From Metopolophium dirhodum (taxonomy: Eukaryota > Arthropoda > Insecta > Hemiptera > Aphididae), in contig NC_083566.1 of NCBI RefSeq assembly GCF_019925205.1, positions 11,160,001-11,224,000 on the forward strand: DNA of 64,000 nt. Reading direction: 5' to 3'. How positions within the stretch are numbered: position 1 is the first letter of the stretch; each line of letters starts with the position of its first letter. Shown here one piece after another: positions 23,485-33,343 of the stretch. Under the pieces are notes generated by a model. The model made no database searches and was not told the DNA's origin. It saw only the letters and a list, made by a program, of their open reading frames with translations. The translations under genes were made by a program, and so were the position numbers.

Positions 23485-26400
23485 ATGGAAAATAAAAAAA
23501 TTGAACCTTTAGTTAAAGGAAATGTTAACAATAATAAAATGGTTAACAAAACTTGTGAAAAATGTAACTTAACAGTTAGTTACAAAAATTGGTCTAGACA
23601 TTTGAAATCTATTCGTCATCAAAACAATGATCCAGATCAAACAATTATACCTCGATTTAGAGGAACATACAGAGGTACAACAACAAAAAATGTAAGAACA
23701 AAACATGAGAGAATACAAAGATCTGCAGATAAAACTTGTGATATTTGTAATGTAACAGTTAAATACAACAGTTGGTCTAAACATTTGCAGTCTATTCGTC
23801 ATCAAAATAATGGTATAAGACCAATACAAGAGAGAATACCCAAACCACATAAAGTTTTCAATTTTAATGCAAAAATGTTTGAAAATAACAACACGATTAG
23901 ACCTGTTTTAAAAAATGAAGAAACAGCATTTCAAAGTAGATTAAAAACTTATATTATTAAAAATAATATGGGTATTAAAGATATACAAACATTTTTAAAT
24001 CGTTTAGATAAACCAGTAATAGGACAACTTAAACATTTATTAAAGAATCAAAATTTAAAAGTTAATATTATGTTTCTTGCTATATATAAGAGAGGTACTA
24101 ATAAAGAAAATATGGAATATGAGGAAAAAAATTTTAAAACAACAAATAAAATTTTAACTACAAATTCTGACTTAAATGTTTATTATACAAATGAAAAAAT
24201 TAAAATTGTAAAAGAAGAAGAAGATTTTATAATAAAAAATTCTCAATGGAGACTTCATCAAATTTTAAGTTTGGGAATAAATATAAATAAATATGTTCCT
24301 TTTAAGGGTTCTTCATATATTGAATTACCTAAAAACATTGGAGATAAACATGCTATTATAAATGTTAAAAATGAAGATGATAAATGTTTTCTTTGGGCAA
24401 TACTCTCAGCTTTACATCCTGCTAAAAAAGATGGACAAAGAGTTACAAAATATAAAAAATGGGAAAATGAATATGATGATGTAATTAAAAAATCTAAAAT
24501 AGAATTTCCAGTAAGTACCAAAGATGTTCCAAAATTTGTTAAATTAATTAACAATTTATCTGTTAATATTTACTATCTAGAAGAAAAAAGTAAAAATAAG
24601 CATATAATTGTACCATTAGAAGTAACTATAAATGAAAAAACAAATCATATAGATTTGATGTATTTAAGAGAGGATAATGAGAATAAAGGTCATTATTGTT
24701 GGATTAAGGATTTATGGAAACTTTGTGGAAGTCAAATGACAAAAGATGGTCATAAAAGAAAAATATGTAAAATGTGTTTAAATAGTTTTGATACAGAAAA
24801 TAAGTTAAATGAACATAAACATTATTGTGCTAATAATAAAGCTGCTAAAATAGTTCTACCAAAACCCTATAATAAAACTTTAGTATTTGAAAAATATAAT
24901 AATTCCTTAAGAGTACCTTTTGTGGTTTTTGCTGACTATGAATGTACTCTTAAACCAATATATACTTGTCAACCAAATGATACAGAGTCTTTTACTAATT
25001 GTTATCAGAAACATATACCCAATAATTTTTGTTATTATATTAAATATAGTAATGGTGATTATAAACCTCCTGTAACATATTCTGGTCCAAACGTAGCTCA
25101 AGTATTTTATGAATGTATGAAAAATGAAGAAATAAGTATTTCTGAAATATATGATAAAATAGTTCCTATGAAATCATTGAATGCAGAACAATTAAATAAT
25201 TATTATAATAAATCTAATAAATGTCATATTTGTGAAAGATATTTAAGTGAAATACCTCCAATGTTAGAGAAAAAATTTAAAATATATAAAAACACTATTG
25301 AATATTATAAAAATACTGATGATGTTAAAAAAATTAAATTGTATGAAGATGATCTTAAAATAATTAATGATAATATTGAATATTATAAAAATACTGATGA
25401 TGTTAAAAAATTAAAATTGCATGAAGATAAACTTAAAATAATTAAAGACACTATTAAATATTATAAAAATACTGATGATGTTAAAGAATTAAAATTGTAT
25501 AAAAATATACTTAAAAATATGATTAAAGACACTATCGAATATTATAAAAATACTGATGATGTTAAAAAATTAAAATTGCATGAAGATGATCTTAAAATAA
25601 TTAAAGACACTATTAAATATTATAAAAATACTGATGATGTTAAAAAATTTAAATTGTATGAAGATAAACTTAAAAACGAAATAGAAAATAAAAATAAAAA
25701 TATAAGAAAAGTTCGGGATCATGACCACTTAACTGGAGAATATAGAGGAGCAGCACATTCTATCTGTAATCTTAACTACCAAAATCCACGTTTTATTCCA
25801 ATTGTTTTTCATAATCTTTCGGGTTATGATGCCCATCTATTTATAAAAGAATTTGGGAACGATAATGAACAAATAAAAATGCTCGCAAATAATGAGGAAA
25901 AATATATTTCTTTTTCAAAAATTATACCACGTGTAGTAACTAGGAATGGCAAAGACATAAAAATATCTACAGAATTAAGATTTATAGATTCATTCAAATT
26001 TTTACCCAGTTCTTTAGACAAGTTAACAAATAATTTAAGAAATGATTCGAAATTAAATTTAAAAAATAAATTTAAAGAACTTAGTAAATATTTTCCTGAA
26101 GAACATTTAGATTTAGTTACTAGAAAGTTAGCTTATCCCTATGAGTATATGGATTGTGAAGAAAAATTTAATGAAACATGTTTACCTCCTATTGAAAAAT
26201 TTTATAGTTCTCTCATTGATAAAAATATAACTAAAGAGGAATATGAAAACTCACAGAAAATTTGGAAAGTGTTTAATATACAAAATATGCGTGAATTCAC
26301 TAGTTTATATAATAAGATCGATGTTTTATTATTAACAGACATAATAGAAAATTTTAGAGATATTTCTTTAAAAAATTATAAATTAGATCCTATGTGGTAT

Positions 26401-27876
26401 TTTACAACACCAGGATTTGCATGGGATTGTATGTTAAGAATGACAAACGTAAAATTAGATTTATTAACAGATATAGATCAAATATTGTTGTTTGAAAATG
26501 GAATCAGAGGTGGTTTATCTCAATGTAGTCAAAGATATTCAAAAGCAAATAATAAATATATGGGAGATAAATTTAAAAAAAAAGAGGAATCAATATTTTT
26601 AGAATACTTGGATGCAAATAATCTTTACGGTTGGGCAATGAGTAAATATTTACCTACTGGAGATTTCAAATGGGTTGATAATCTAAATGATTTTGATGTA
26701 ATGAATATTTCTGACAAATCATCTAAAGGTTATATTTTAGAAGTCGATTTAACTTATCCTGAAGAACTTCATGATCTACATTCAGATTTCCCTTTAGCAC
26801 CGGAAAGACATTTTGATGACAAACAACTCCCAAAATTATTAACAACTTTGTATGATAAGAAAAAATATATAATACATTATGAAACACTAAAATTATATAT
26901 TAAATTAGGTTTAAAAATAGAGAAAATTCACAGAGTTTTAGAATTTAGTCAATCTCCTTGGTTAAAAGTTTATATTGATTTTAATACTAATCTTAGATCA
27001 GAAGCTAAGAATGATTTTGAAAAAGAATTTTTCAAATTAATGAATAATAGTGTTTATGGACGTACTATGATGAATGTTCGAAATCATGTTGATATAAGAT
27101 TATGTTCTAATGCACTCCAAGTAGAAAAATTAATTGCAAAACCAAATTTTGATCGAAGAACAATTTTTACTGAAAATTTAGCTGCAGTACATATGAAAAG
27201 ATGTGAAATAACTTTCAATCAACCAATATATGTAGGAATGTGTATTTTAGATTTATCTAAAATGTTAATGTATGATTTTTATTATAATATAATTAAACAA
27301 AAATATGGAAATAGAGTTAGATTGTTATATACAGATACAGATTCACTTATATTAGAAATAAAAACTAATGATTTTTATCAAGATATGAAAATTATGTTAG
27401 ATCATTTTGACACTTCAGATTATCCAAAAGATAATATTTATGGTTTACCTTTAGTTAACAAAAAAGTCTTAGGCAAGTTTAAAGATGAATTAAATGGAAA
27501 AATTATGACTGAATTTATAGGTTTAAGATCCAAATTATATTCACATCGAATCTTAGATTCTGAAAAAGAAATTAAAAAAGCTAAAGGTGTTAAAAAAAAT
27601 GTTGTGGAAAATAAAATATGTTTTAATGATTTTGAAAATTGTTTACTAACAAAAAAATCAAAATATGTTAAACAAAATTTATTTAGAACTAAGAAACATG
27701 ATATTTTTACTGTAGAACAAAACAAAAAAGCTTTAAGTGTTTATGATGATAAAAGATTTATTTTAGAAAATGGTATTGATACATTAGCTTGGGGACATTA
27801 TAAAACAAAAATAGACAGAAATGATTTTGTAGACCATCTCAATACACTAATTAGAAATCAAAATCAAAAAGATTAG
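23485..27876 (+). CDS. Protein-primed family B DNA polymerase of the Polinton element (1463 residues)
   Basis: It replicates the element. Two C2H2-like fingers (C24/C27/H39/H45 and about residues 84-106) and a third Cys/His cluster (about 427-450) are followed by the 3'-5' exonuclease: Exo I D484/E486 (FADYECT), Exo II D782 (NLSGYDAHLF), Exo III Y942-x3-D946 (YNKIDVLLLTD). An endonuclease VII/HNH-like zinc module lies between Exo I and Exo II, with C580/C583 and DHDHLTG at 745-751. Polymerase motifs are complete: A D1043 (YLDANNLYG), B N1188-SVYG, C D1284-T-D1286 (YTDTDS), and KxY at 1350-1352. The extra length comes from five tandem 26-27-residue repeats at 606-736. The frame is open throughout, so activity is plausible. 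Confidence 0.93.
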   Translation: MENKKIEPLVKGNVNNNKMVNKTCEKCNLTVSYKNWSRHLKSIRHQNNDPDQTIIPRFRGTYRGTTTKNVRTKHERIQRSADKTCDICNVTVKYNSWSKHLQSIRHQNNGIRPIQERIPKPHKVFNFNAKMFENNNTIRPVLKNEETAFQSRLKTYIIKNNMGIKDIQTFLNRLDKPVIGQLKHLLKNQNLKVNIMFLAIYKRGTNKENMEYEEKNFKTTNKILTTNSDLNVYYTNEKIKIVKEEEDFIIKNSQWRLHQILSLGININKYVPFKGSSYIELPKNIGDKHAIINVKNEDDKCFLWAILSALHPAKKDGQRVTKYKKWENEYDDVIKKSKIEFPVSTKDVPKFVKLINNLSVNIYYLEEKSKNKHIIVPLEVTINEKTNHIDLMYLREDNENKGHYCWIKDLWKLCGSQMTKDGHKRKICKMCLNSFDTENKLNEHKHYCANNKAAKIVLPKPYNKTLVFEKYNNSLRVPFVVFADYECTLKPIYTCQPNDTESFTNCYQKHIPNNFCYYIKYSNGDYKPPVTYSGPNVAQVFYECMKNEEISISEIYDKIVPMKSLNAEQLNNYYNKSNKCHICERYLSEIPPMLEKKFKIYKNTIEYYKNTDDVKKIKLYEDDLKIINDNIEYYKNTDDVKKLKLHEDKLKIIKDTIKYYKNTDDVKELKLYKNILKNMIKDTIEYYKNTDDVKKLKLHEDDLKIIKDTIKYYKNTDDVKKFKLYEDKLKNEIENKNKNIRKVRDHDHLTGEYRGAAHSICNLNYQNPRFIPIVFHNLSGYDAHLFIKEFGNDNEQIKMLANNEEKYISFSKIIPRVVTRNGKDIKISTELRFIDSFKFLPSSLDKLTNNLRNDSKLNLKNKFKELSKYFPEEHLDLVTRKLAYPYEYMDCEEKFNETCLPPIEKFYSSLIDKNITKEEYENSQKIWKVFNIQNMREFTSLYNKIDVLLLTDIIENFRDISLKNYKLDPMWYFTTPGFAWDCMLRMTNVKLDLLTDIDQILLFENGIRGGLSQCSQRYSKANNKYMGDKFKKKEESIFLEYLDANNLYGWAMSKYLPTGDFKWVDNLNDFDVMNISDKSSKGYILEVDLTYPEELHDLHSDFPLAPERHFDDKQLPKLLTTLYDKKKYIIHYETLKLYIKLGLKIEKIHRVLEFSQSPWLKVYIDFNTNLRSEAKNDFEKEFFKLMNNSVYGRTMMNVRNHVDIRLCSNALQVEKLIAKPNFDRRTIFTENLAAVHMKRCEITFNQPIYVGMCILDLSKMLMYDFYYNIIKQKYGNRVRLLYTDTDSLILEIKTNDFYQDMKIMLDHFDTSDYPKDNIYGLPLVNKKVLGKFKDELNGKIMTEFIGLRSKLYSHRILDSEKEIKKAKGVKKNVVENKICFNDFENCLLTKKSKYVKQNLFRTKKHDIFTVEQNKKALSVYDDKRFILENGIDTLAWGHYKTKIDRNDFVDHLNTLIRNQNQKD
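25300..25692 (+). repeat. In-frame tandem repeat inside the polymerase gene, five copies
   Basis: Units of 78, 78, 81, 78 and 78 bases encode copies of [EK]YYKNTDDVK-x-[LIF]KL, then a charged helix ending near KIIKDTI. It spans residues 606-736, lies between the C-x2-C and DHDHLTG halves of the HNH-like module, and would form a long helical or coiled-coil arm. Confidence 0.9.
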
Positions 27877-28030
27877 AAAAATATATAATAATAACGCGTG
27901 CCCCATTTGTGTGAGTGTTAAATATAAATTTCTTTTTAATACATTTTTGCATTTATAACAATTATATTATAAATATTTTAATTATTATTGCATTTCATAT
28001 GTTTTGCGAAAAATATTGAAATGAAATTAT

Positions 28031-28063
28031 AAAAGGTGGGAGACACTATGTCTCCCACCTTTT
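28031..28063. terminator. Perfect palindrome downstream of the polymerase gene
   Basis: 15-base arms AAAAGGTGGGAGACA and TGTCTCCCACCTTTT around a CTA loop, perfectly complementary and GC-rich in an AT-rich context. It lies 155 bases after the polymerase stop. A transcript would form a stable stem here. Confidence 0.7.
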
Positions 28064-28104
28064 AGGACATTTTTTGCATTTAGATTTTGTGAAAAATATT
28101 TGAT

Positions 28105-28140
28105 ATTTAACACGGCCGGAAATTCCGGCCATGTTTAAAT
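28105..28140. terminator. Second palindrome downstream of the polymerase gene
   Basis: The core GGCCGGAAATTCCGGCC extends into imperfect AT arms (ATTTAACAC and ATGTTTAAAT). It is unrelated in sequence to the palindrome 42 bases upstream, so it is not a simple duplicate. It may be a back-up 3'-end signal or the end of a lost converging gene. Confidence 0.6.
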
Positions 28141-28472
28141 ATATAAGTTTTTAATACATTTTTTCATTTAGATTTTAATTATTAATATCATAAGTTTTGT
28201 GAAAAATATTTTAATTATTATTGCATCTAGATTTTAATTATTAATATCATAAGTTTTGCGAAAAATATTTTAATTATTATTGCATTTCGATTTTTATTTT
28301 TAATAATTAAGTTTTGCGGAAAATATTTTAATTATTATTGCATTTCATAAGTTTTGCGAAAAATATTTTAATTATTATTGCATTTCGATTTTCTGATCTT
28401 TTTATACATTGTTTTCTTTGTGATCTTTTATTGATATAATATGGACTGCGCCAGGAATGGTATATATATACT

Positions 28473-29883
28473 ACTACCGGGTTTTAAATAAAAAAATGTA
28501 ATTTAGGTAACCTATTGGCTATAATTGATCTATTATAAAAAAAAAACTTAACCAACCAATAGCATCACTATATAAAATAATTAAATGTGATAATTTAAAG
28601 ACAATTTCTTAAAACCCCTACAATATTTTTTAAATTTAGTGTTAAAATCTAGTTTAGCGCTCACGCAAATGTTTCAATTTTTTTTTTTCGGAAACCTATG
28701 TGTTTCAACCAGTTAAGAACTATATGATGCAAAAATTAATAGCCGGAAATCATTACCTAGTTTTTATAGTATAAAAACTATTTTTGTAATATAATATGTT
28801 GCAATCTATTTTTCCATATGTACCGTAATGCTTATCATCCATCAATTATAGGAATATGTAATCATTTATAACAAATTAACATAATAAACAAAATAGTTTT
28901 GATTTTTTTTGGTAAATATTTCATATTTAAAAAACATAAAATTAATCGTATAACATTATAATAATGATAGTTAGACCTAAAAATACGAGGGGTGCTAATA
29001 AAAACTTGGGAGTGCTTAAGATCCTCTTGCACCGCCCTAGTTGTGCCAATGTCCACATGACCACATTATATTTAATTATTAGTGGTGTACATTTAAGTGT
29101 GTAGAAAGAAATAACATGTGTAGACTCTAAGCTGAATTATTGATGTTTTATATTTTTTTAATTAAATAACATAGTAAACATAACATTTTAATCGACATAT
29201 TGTACATACATGCATTTTTTTTTACGTTTGAGCACCCATGTAATGGACAATAAAATTAGGTTAGATACAGTGTTATTAAAAGTACATACTACACAATGTA
29301 AGTTTATCACATGGTAAGTGGTTGTTCATTTAGTAAATAGTAAATACATAAATAATTTAAAAAAAAAAAAACAATATTTGGCACGTATTTATATATGAAT
29401 AAATAAAAAGGAAAAGTATATAAAAAAATACTTTTAAACGTAATGAGAAAAACATCAATACAAATAAAAATAAGACTAAATAGTCTAAATGATTAGGATA
29501 TTTAGTGATCATTAGACCATATATATACATATATATGTATTGTACTATTGATATACAGTATACTACTTAGAGCTAATAGAACAAAATATGATATAGAAAA
29601 AATACCTCTTCAATTAATTGAGTAACAATAATAATAATATAACAAAGAGGTGTATACATGTAATTATTATATACTAACATGATTGATATACATATTTTTC
29701 TATCAATAAAAAAAAAATTGTAACCAGTTAACGATAGAAAAATAAATACCAATAAAAAAAAAATAACAATTTAAAAGTTTATTTTACTTTTTTACGTTTT
29801 GTGTCTTTGTTTGGTAATAAAAAAAATTGCATACCCTCAAAACACATGGCTTAAGTATTTATTTTATAATTCTGTTATAGTAG
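28473..29883. other. Non-coding left part of duplication copy A
   Basis: AT-rich, no gene recognised. It holds an imperfect AT palindrome near 29520-29545 (ATATATATACATATATATGT) and A-tracts. The same sequence is at 50253-51660. A 64-codon minus-strand ORF (28862-29056) is repeated in both copies only because the DNA is duplicated; it has no coding features. Confidence 0.5.
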
Positions 29884-29986
29884 TGTAAGAAATAACTTAT
29901 ACTTTCGTTTACAACAATTTATTACTTTCAATAACTTCAATACACATACATAATAATTCAGTAAGTTAGGAACGACGTGCGTCCCA
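29884..29986 (-). repeat. 3' LTR remnant (103 bp)
   Basis: Appears identical to 36036-36138, the last 103 bases of the full LTR in coding direction. The first 120 bases (the U3 part) are absent, replaced by unrelated sequence leading to the plus-strand ORF at 30009. Confidence 0.8.
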
Positions 29987-30008
29987 CAAAGAGAATCTTT
30001 TCGTCACG

Positions 30009-30680
30009 ATGGCAGTTCGCAATACGTTTTCGACTGTGTACATCTATAGCGAAGGCGCAAGTAGACTCGGGAGGGTTTCTGTTGTGAAGTTGGTAAATGA
30101 TAAAATTGATGAGATTTTGTTTGATTTGAAAGAACGCGTTGAGTCTCGTGATGACATTGACCTTATCTATAAAAGTTTCCCCTCTGTTACGGTGTTGATG
30201 CAAGGCAAAGATTTTGTCTTACGAGTGGCTGATGATACGATACGGGTAGTGAGTGTAAAAAGATTGCAAGGTATGTCCTTCGAGATTGTAAGACCCAAAA
30301 TGGTGAGGCTCGAAATATTCGACGGAGTTGATGCAAACATGTACATGGCGACACAATGTATAGGAAAAAGACATGATAACCCTGATATTAAGGTAGATCT
30401 GCCTGCGATCGCACAGTTATTGACGCCTGACCAAGTTGATGCGAAATTTAATGCGAGAAGACAAAGGAAAGAGGAACGGGAGAGGAATCTTAAAACTCCA
30501 GCTCGAACGTCTGCCACTGGCGAGCGTCGAGTGTTGCCTATAGCTCACTCATCGCAGACGCTTCGTGAGAGCAAGGGATCGGATGAGATACGTTTGAAAG
30601 TCATTAGCATGAATTTAAGTCCAGATCATAAAGTAAATACTCCCGATAATAGTATCAAGAAAGAGAAAGATGAGGATTGG
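30009..30680 (+). CDS. Unrecognised ORF antisense to gag-pol, interrupted by the hAT insertion
   Basis: ATG at 30009 opens 224 codons with codon use and GC content higher than the flanks. The frame runs into the hAT at 30681 and stops at once (TAG, 30681-30683). Beyond the hAT and its duplicated AGGATTGG, the same frame stays open for about 38 more codons, so the ORF was longer before insertion. The N-terminal half looks folded and mixed alpha/beta (IDLIYKSFPSVTVLMQGKDF, DDTIRVVSVKRLQG). The C-terminal half is basic, then highly charged (NARRQRKEERERNL, SIKKEKDEDW), and resembles a disordered tail. No domain recognised. It may be a captured host or viral gene, since it faces away from gag-pol and replaces RNase H/integrase. 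Confidence 0.5.
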
Positions 30681-33333
30681 TAGGGTTGCCATACGTCCCG
30701 GAAAACCGGGACTGTCACCGGTTTTTGACTTTGTGTCCCGGTGTCCCGAAAACATTTTTCGGGACGTCTATATGTCCCGGTTTTAGGAAAAAATTAAAAT
30801 TGTTTAATTTCTACAATTTTATTTTTAAAAATAATAATTGAAATCGAGAGTCAACATGTTAATGTTAAAGATAACGAATAATTGATAAATCCATAGGCTA
30901 AATATAAAATAATAATACCGTAATATTCGAGAACAACAAACAAGTCATGTGCGCTGTGCACTATGCTGCAGTTTACATGTTTTATTTTTATATTTTATCG
31001 TCTTATCGATAATCGATATAGCCATACGGGTGATACAGAGACAGACTAATGACTTTTACATCAGTAGAACGTAGGTCGTAGTCACTAGTCACTCGTAGAC
31101 CGTAGCCTAGATTGTTCGTATTTATTATTTTATTCGTTATTATGGCACCAAAAAGAAAATGTCACTTTCGTGATGAGTTTTCCGTTACTTGGAGTTTTAT
31201 AAAAAAAGGTAGAAATGAATTTGAAGCATATTGCACTTTTTGCAAAAGCTATCTTCAAGTTGACCACGGTGGAAAATCTGACATAGTCGATCATATTAAA
31301 TGTAACAAACATAAAAAAAATTCTCAAAGTGTAAATATTAGTGAAAAAGTGACCAAGTTTTTTGTAACTCCTGATACAAAAGAAGAAAAATTGGTAGCTG
31401 CTGCAGAGTTGGTTAATGTTTATAAGGTAATTTTTCACCATAATTCATTTAATTCACTGGACTGTACTACACCACTTTATTCAAAATTATTTCCCGACTC
31501 AAAAATTGCTTGTAAAATGTCAACCGCACGAACTAAAGGCACTGCAATAGTAAAATACATTTTAGCTCCACATACAGTTGATATATTTAAATCAGATTTA
31601 GAAAATACAATTTTCTTTAGTTTGGCGACGGACGCTAGTAATCATAAATCAGAAAAAATATTTCCAATTATAATTCAATATTTTACAAAGTCAGATGGTA
31701 CAAAAAGTCAATTAATAAAAATGAGTTCTCTTAAAAACGAAACTTCAGAAACAATTTCGCAATATTGTATTGATACATTAAATAATTTGAAAATACCTTT
31801 AAAAAAATGCATTGCATTTTGTGCAGATAATGCAAACACAAACTTCGGAGGAATTCATAGAAAAGGACAAAATAATATTTTTTTTAAACTAAAAGAAGCC
31901 ATTCAAAATGAACTGGAAGGTGTTGGCTGCTCTGCTCACATATTGCACAATACTATTTCTACAGCTGCAAATACGTTTAGTTTTGATGCTGAAATGATCA
32001 TATTTAAAATATTTGGGTACTTTTCTATTTACACTGTAAGAACAGAAAAATTAAAAGATTTCTGTGAATTTGTGGATATCAACTACAGAACTATTTTAAA
32101 TCATTCCAAAACTCGGTGGGTATCATTGCTACCAGCAGTAGAAAGAACGCTATCTATGTGGCCTGCACTAAAATCATTTTTTCAGTCCGAAGAGAAACCT
32201 CCAAAAATACTATTAGACACATTTAATAGTCCGATGAGTGAAACATATATGTGGTTTTTACATGCACAACTCGTTATTTTTAACAGGAACATTTTATTGA
32301 TTGAAAAATCTAAAACGAGTATAATTGAACTAAGAAAAATATTAAGCACCATTTCAGATAACTTAAAAAATAGACAAATTAATAAATTTGTTGGTTTAAA
32401 AGTTCTAGAAATGTTGAGAAAAGAAGAAATATCTGATCAAGTAAAACATACATTTTATGAAGAAGTTGATGAGTTTTACAATACAGCAATTACGTATTTA
32501 ACCAAATGGTCGGTCTCAACAAATCACTTTCATGTTTTTGACTGGATGTCTTTATTGGAGCCGATAGCATGGCGTGACGTAGAAGAAACAATAATTTATT
32601 TATCTGATAAAAACATACAGTTAGATGATTCTTTATTGTTTGATCAGCTAACATACTTAAAAAAAAAAATCGAAGAATTCAAAAACAGTATATTAGATTG
32701 GGATAATAAAATTGCTAGTGAAAAATGGCAATGTTTTTTTAGTGTGTCAATACACGATGAACAACACTCAGAACTTTTAAAAATTGCTCAGTATGTTTTT
32801 GCAATACCAGCCCACAATGCTAACGTCGAACGTGTATTTTCTTTAATGGAAATACAATGGACTGACGAACGAAATCGTCTTCAGCTTGATACCGTGGAAA
32901 GTATTATAATGTGCAAGTACAATTATAAAAAGACTTGTTCCGAATTTTACGAGTATGTTAAAACACAGCCATCTTTACTTACATCGGTTAAATCATCTAA
33001 GAAATATGAATGGTACAAAGAAAATGAGACAGAAGAGCCCAGCCACCCCGGCCCAAGTACAAGTAAATAAATAAAAAATGTTGTTATTTTATAATTATAG
33101 TATATTAATTTCATATTGTTAAATATTATAAAACAATAAATTTTAAAAAAAATTTTACATTGTCAATTTGTTATAGTAATAAAGTGTATAAGTTATAACA
33201 CTATAACCTATTGTAGTATTGTGTCGTTATTTAATACATATCCAATGGCGAATATAGTTCAATAATATTTCTAAATTTATTTACTATTTTTCTGTCTGTC
33301 CCGGTTTTACTTGATGAAATTATGGCAACCCTA
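30681..33333 (+). mobile_element. hAT DNA transposon, apparently intact (2653 bp)
   Basis: Perfect 13-base inverted ends TAGGGTTGCCATA / TATGGCAACCCTA and 8-base target duplications AGGATTGG (30673-30680 and 33334-33341). GTCCCGG motifs recur near the left end (about 30695-30780) and once near the right end (about 33298), as expected of subterminal transposase sites. It encodes one intact transposase. It sits inside the plus-strand ORF of the LTR element and is therefore the youngest layer here. Confidence 0.93.
31142..33070 (+). CDS. hAT transposase with BED zinc finger (about 642 residues)
   Basis: Cut-and-paste transposase. I start it at ATG 31142 (MAPKRKCHFRDEF), because the 10 in-frame residues before it are hydrophobic and unlike the family. 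The N-terminal BED finger has C-x2-C (AYCTFCKSYL) and distal His pair (DHIKCNKHKK). Two acidic core blocks follow (FFSLATDASNHKSEKI and CIAFCADNANTNFGG). The C-terminal hAT dimerisation block (ANVERVFSLMEIQWTDERNR) precedes LDTVESIIMCKYN. Length and domain order fit active hATs and no frameshift is seen. Expression would start from the element's own left end. Confidence 0.88.
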   Translation: MAPKRKCHFRDEFSVTWSFIKKGRNEFEAYCTFCKSYLQVDHGGKSDIVDHIKCNKHKKNSQSVNISEKVTKFFVTPDTKEEKLVAAAELVNVYKVIFHHNSFNSLDCTTPLYSKLFPDSKIACKMSTARTKGTAIVKYILAPHTVDIFKSDLENTIFFSLATDASNHKSEKIFPIIIQYFTKSDGTKSQLIKMSSLKNETSETISQYCIDTLNNLKIPLKKCIAFCADNANTNFGGIHRKGQNNIFFKLKEAIQNELEGVGCSAHILHNTISTAANTFSFDAEMIIFKIFGYFSIYTVRTEKLKDFCEFVDINYRTILNHSKTRWVSLLPAVERTLSMWPALKSFFQSEEKPPKILLDTFNSPMSETYMWFLHAQLVIFNRNILLIEKSKTSIIELRKILSTISDNLKNRQINKFVGLKVLEMLRKEEISDQVKHTFYEEVDEFYNTAITYLTKWSVSTNHFHVFDWMSLLEPIAWRDVEETIIYLSDKNIQLDDSLLFDQLTYLKKKIEEFKNSILDWDNKIASEKWQCFFSVSIHDEQHSELLKIAQYVFAIPAHNANVERVFSLMEIQWTDERNRLQLDTVESIIMCKYNYKKTCSEFYEYVKTQPSLLTSVKSSKKYEWYKENETEEPSHPGPSTSK

Positions 33334-33343
33334 AGGATTGGTG

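Larger units (their letters stand above)
27950..28400. repeat. Tandem AT-rich repeats at the right end of the Polinton-like element
   Basis: Degenerate units of roughly 60 bases combine TTTTGCGAAAAATATTTTAA, TTATTATTGCATTTC and GATTTTAATTATTAATATCA, with about six GCGAAAAATATT-type cores. They begin after the polymerase stop and end near 28400. Subterminal repeats of this kind are common near element ends, where replication or integration proteins bind. No matching copies were found at the left side. Confidence 0.65.
19510..28440 (+). mobile_element. Polinton/Maverick-like element, left end truncated
   Basis: A self-synthesising DNA transposon is indicated by the combination of a retroviral-type DDE integrase (21652-22662) and a protein-primed family B DNA polymerase (23485-27876), with a small OB-like protein and a likely structural protein. 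Intact Polintons are 15-20 kb with long inverted termini and encode capsid proteins, a packaging ATPase and a protease. Here no ATPase, protease or full capsid gene is present and no inverted termini were found. The left edge cuts into a capsid-like remnant. The right edge is set only by the end of AT-rich tandem repeats near 28400. The interior is markedly more AT-rich than the flanks, with very short intergenic spaces and no introns. Confidence 0.8.

Noticed and set aside
23569..25101. Several minus-strand ORFs opposite the DNA polymerase
   Set aside because: Antisense shadows of a strongly conserved coding frame.
27950..28400. CRISPR-like array impression from regularly spaced repeats
   Set aside because: Units are degenerate AT-rich tandem repeats without unique spacers, in eukaryotic DNA.
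30167..30517. 116-codon minus-strand ORF opposite the 224-codon ORF
   Set aside because: Mirror of the longer plus-strand frame; no gag, RNase H or integrase motif, so it does not restore the missing pol end.
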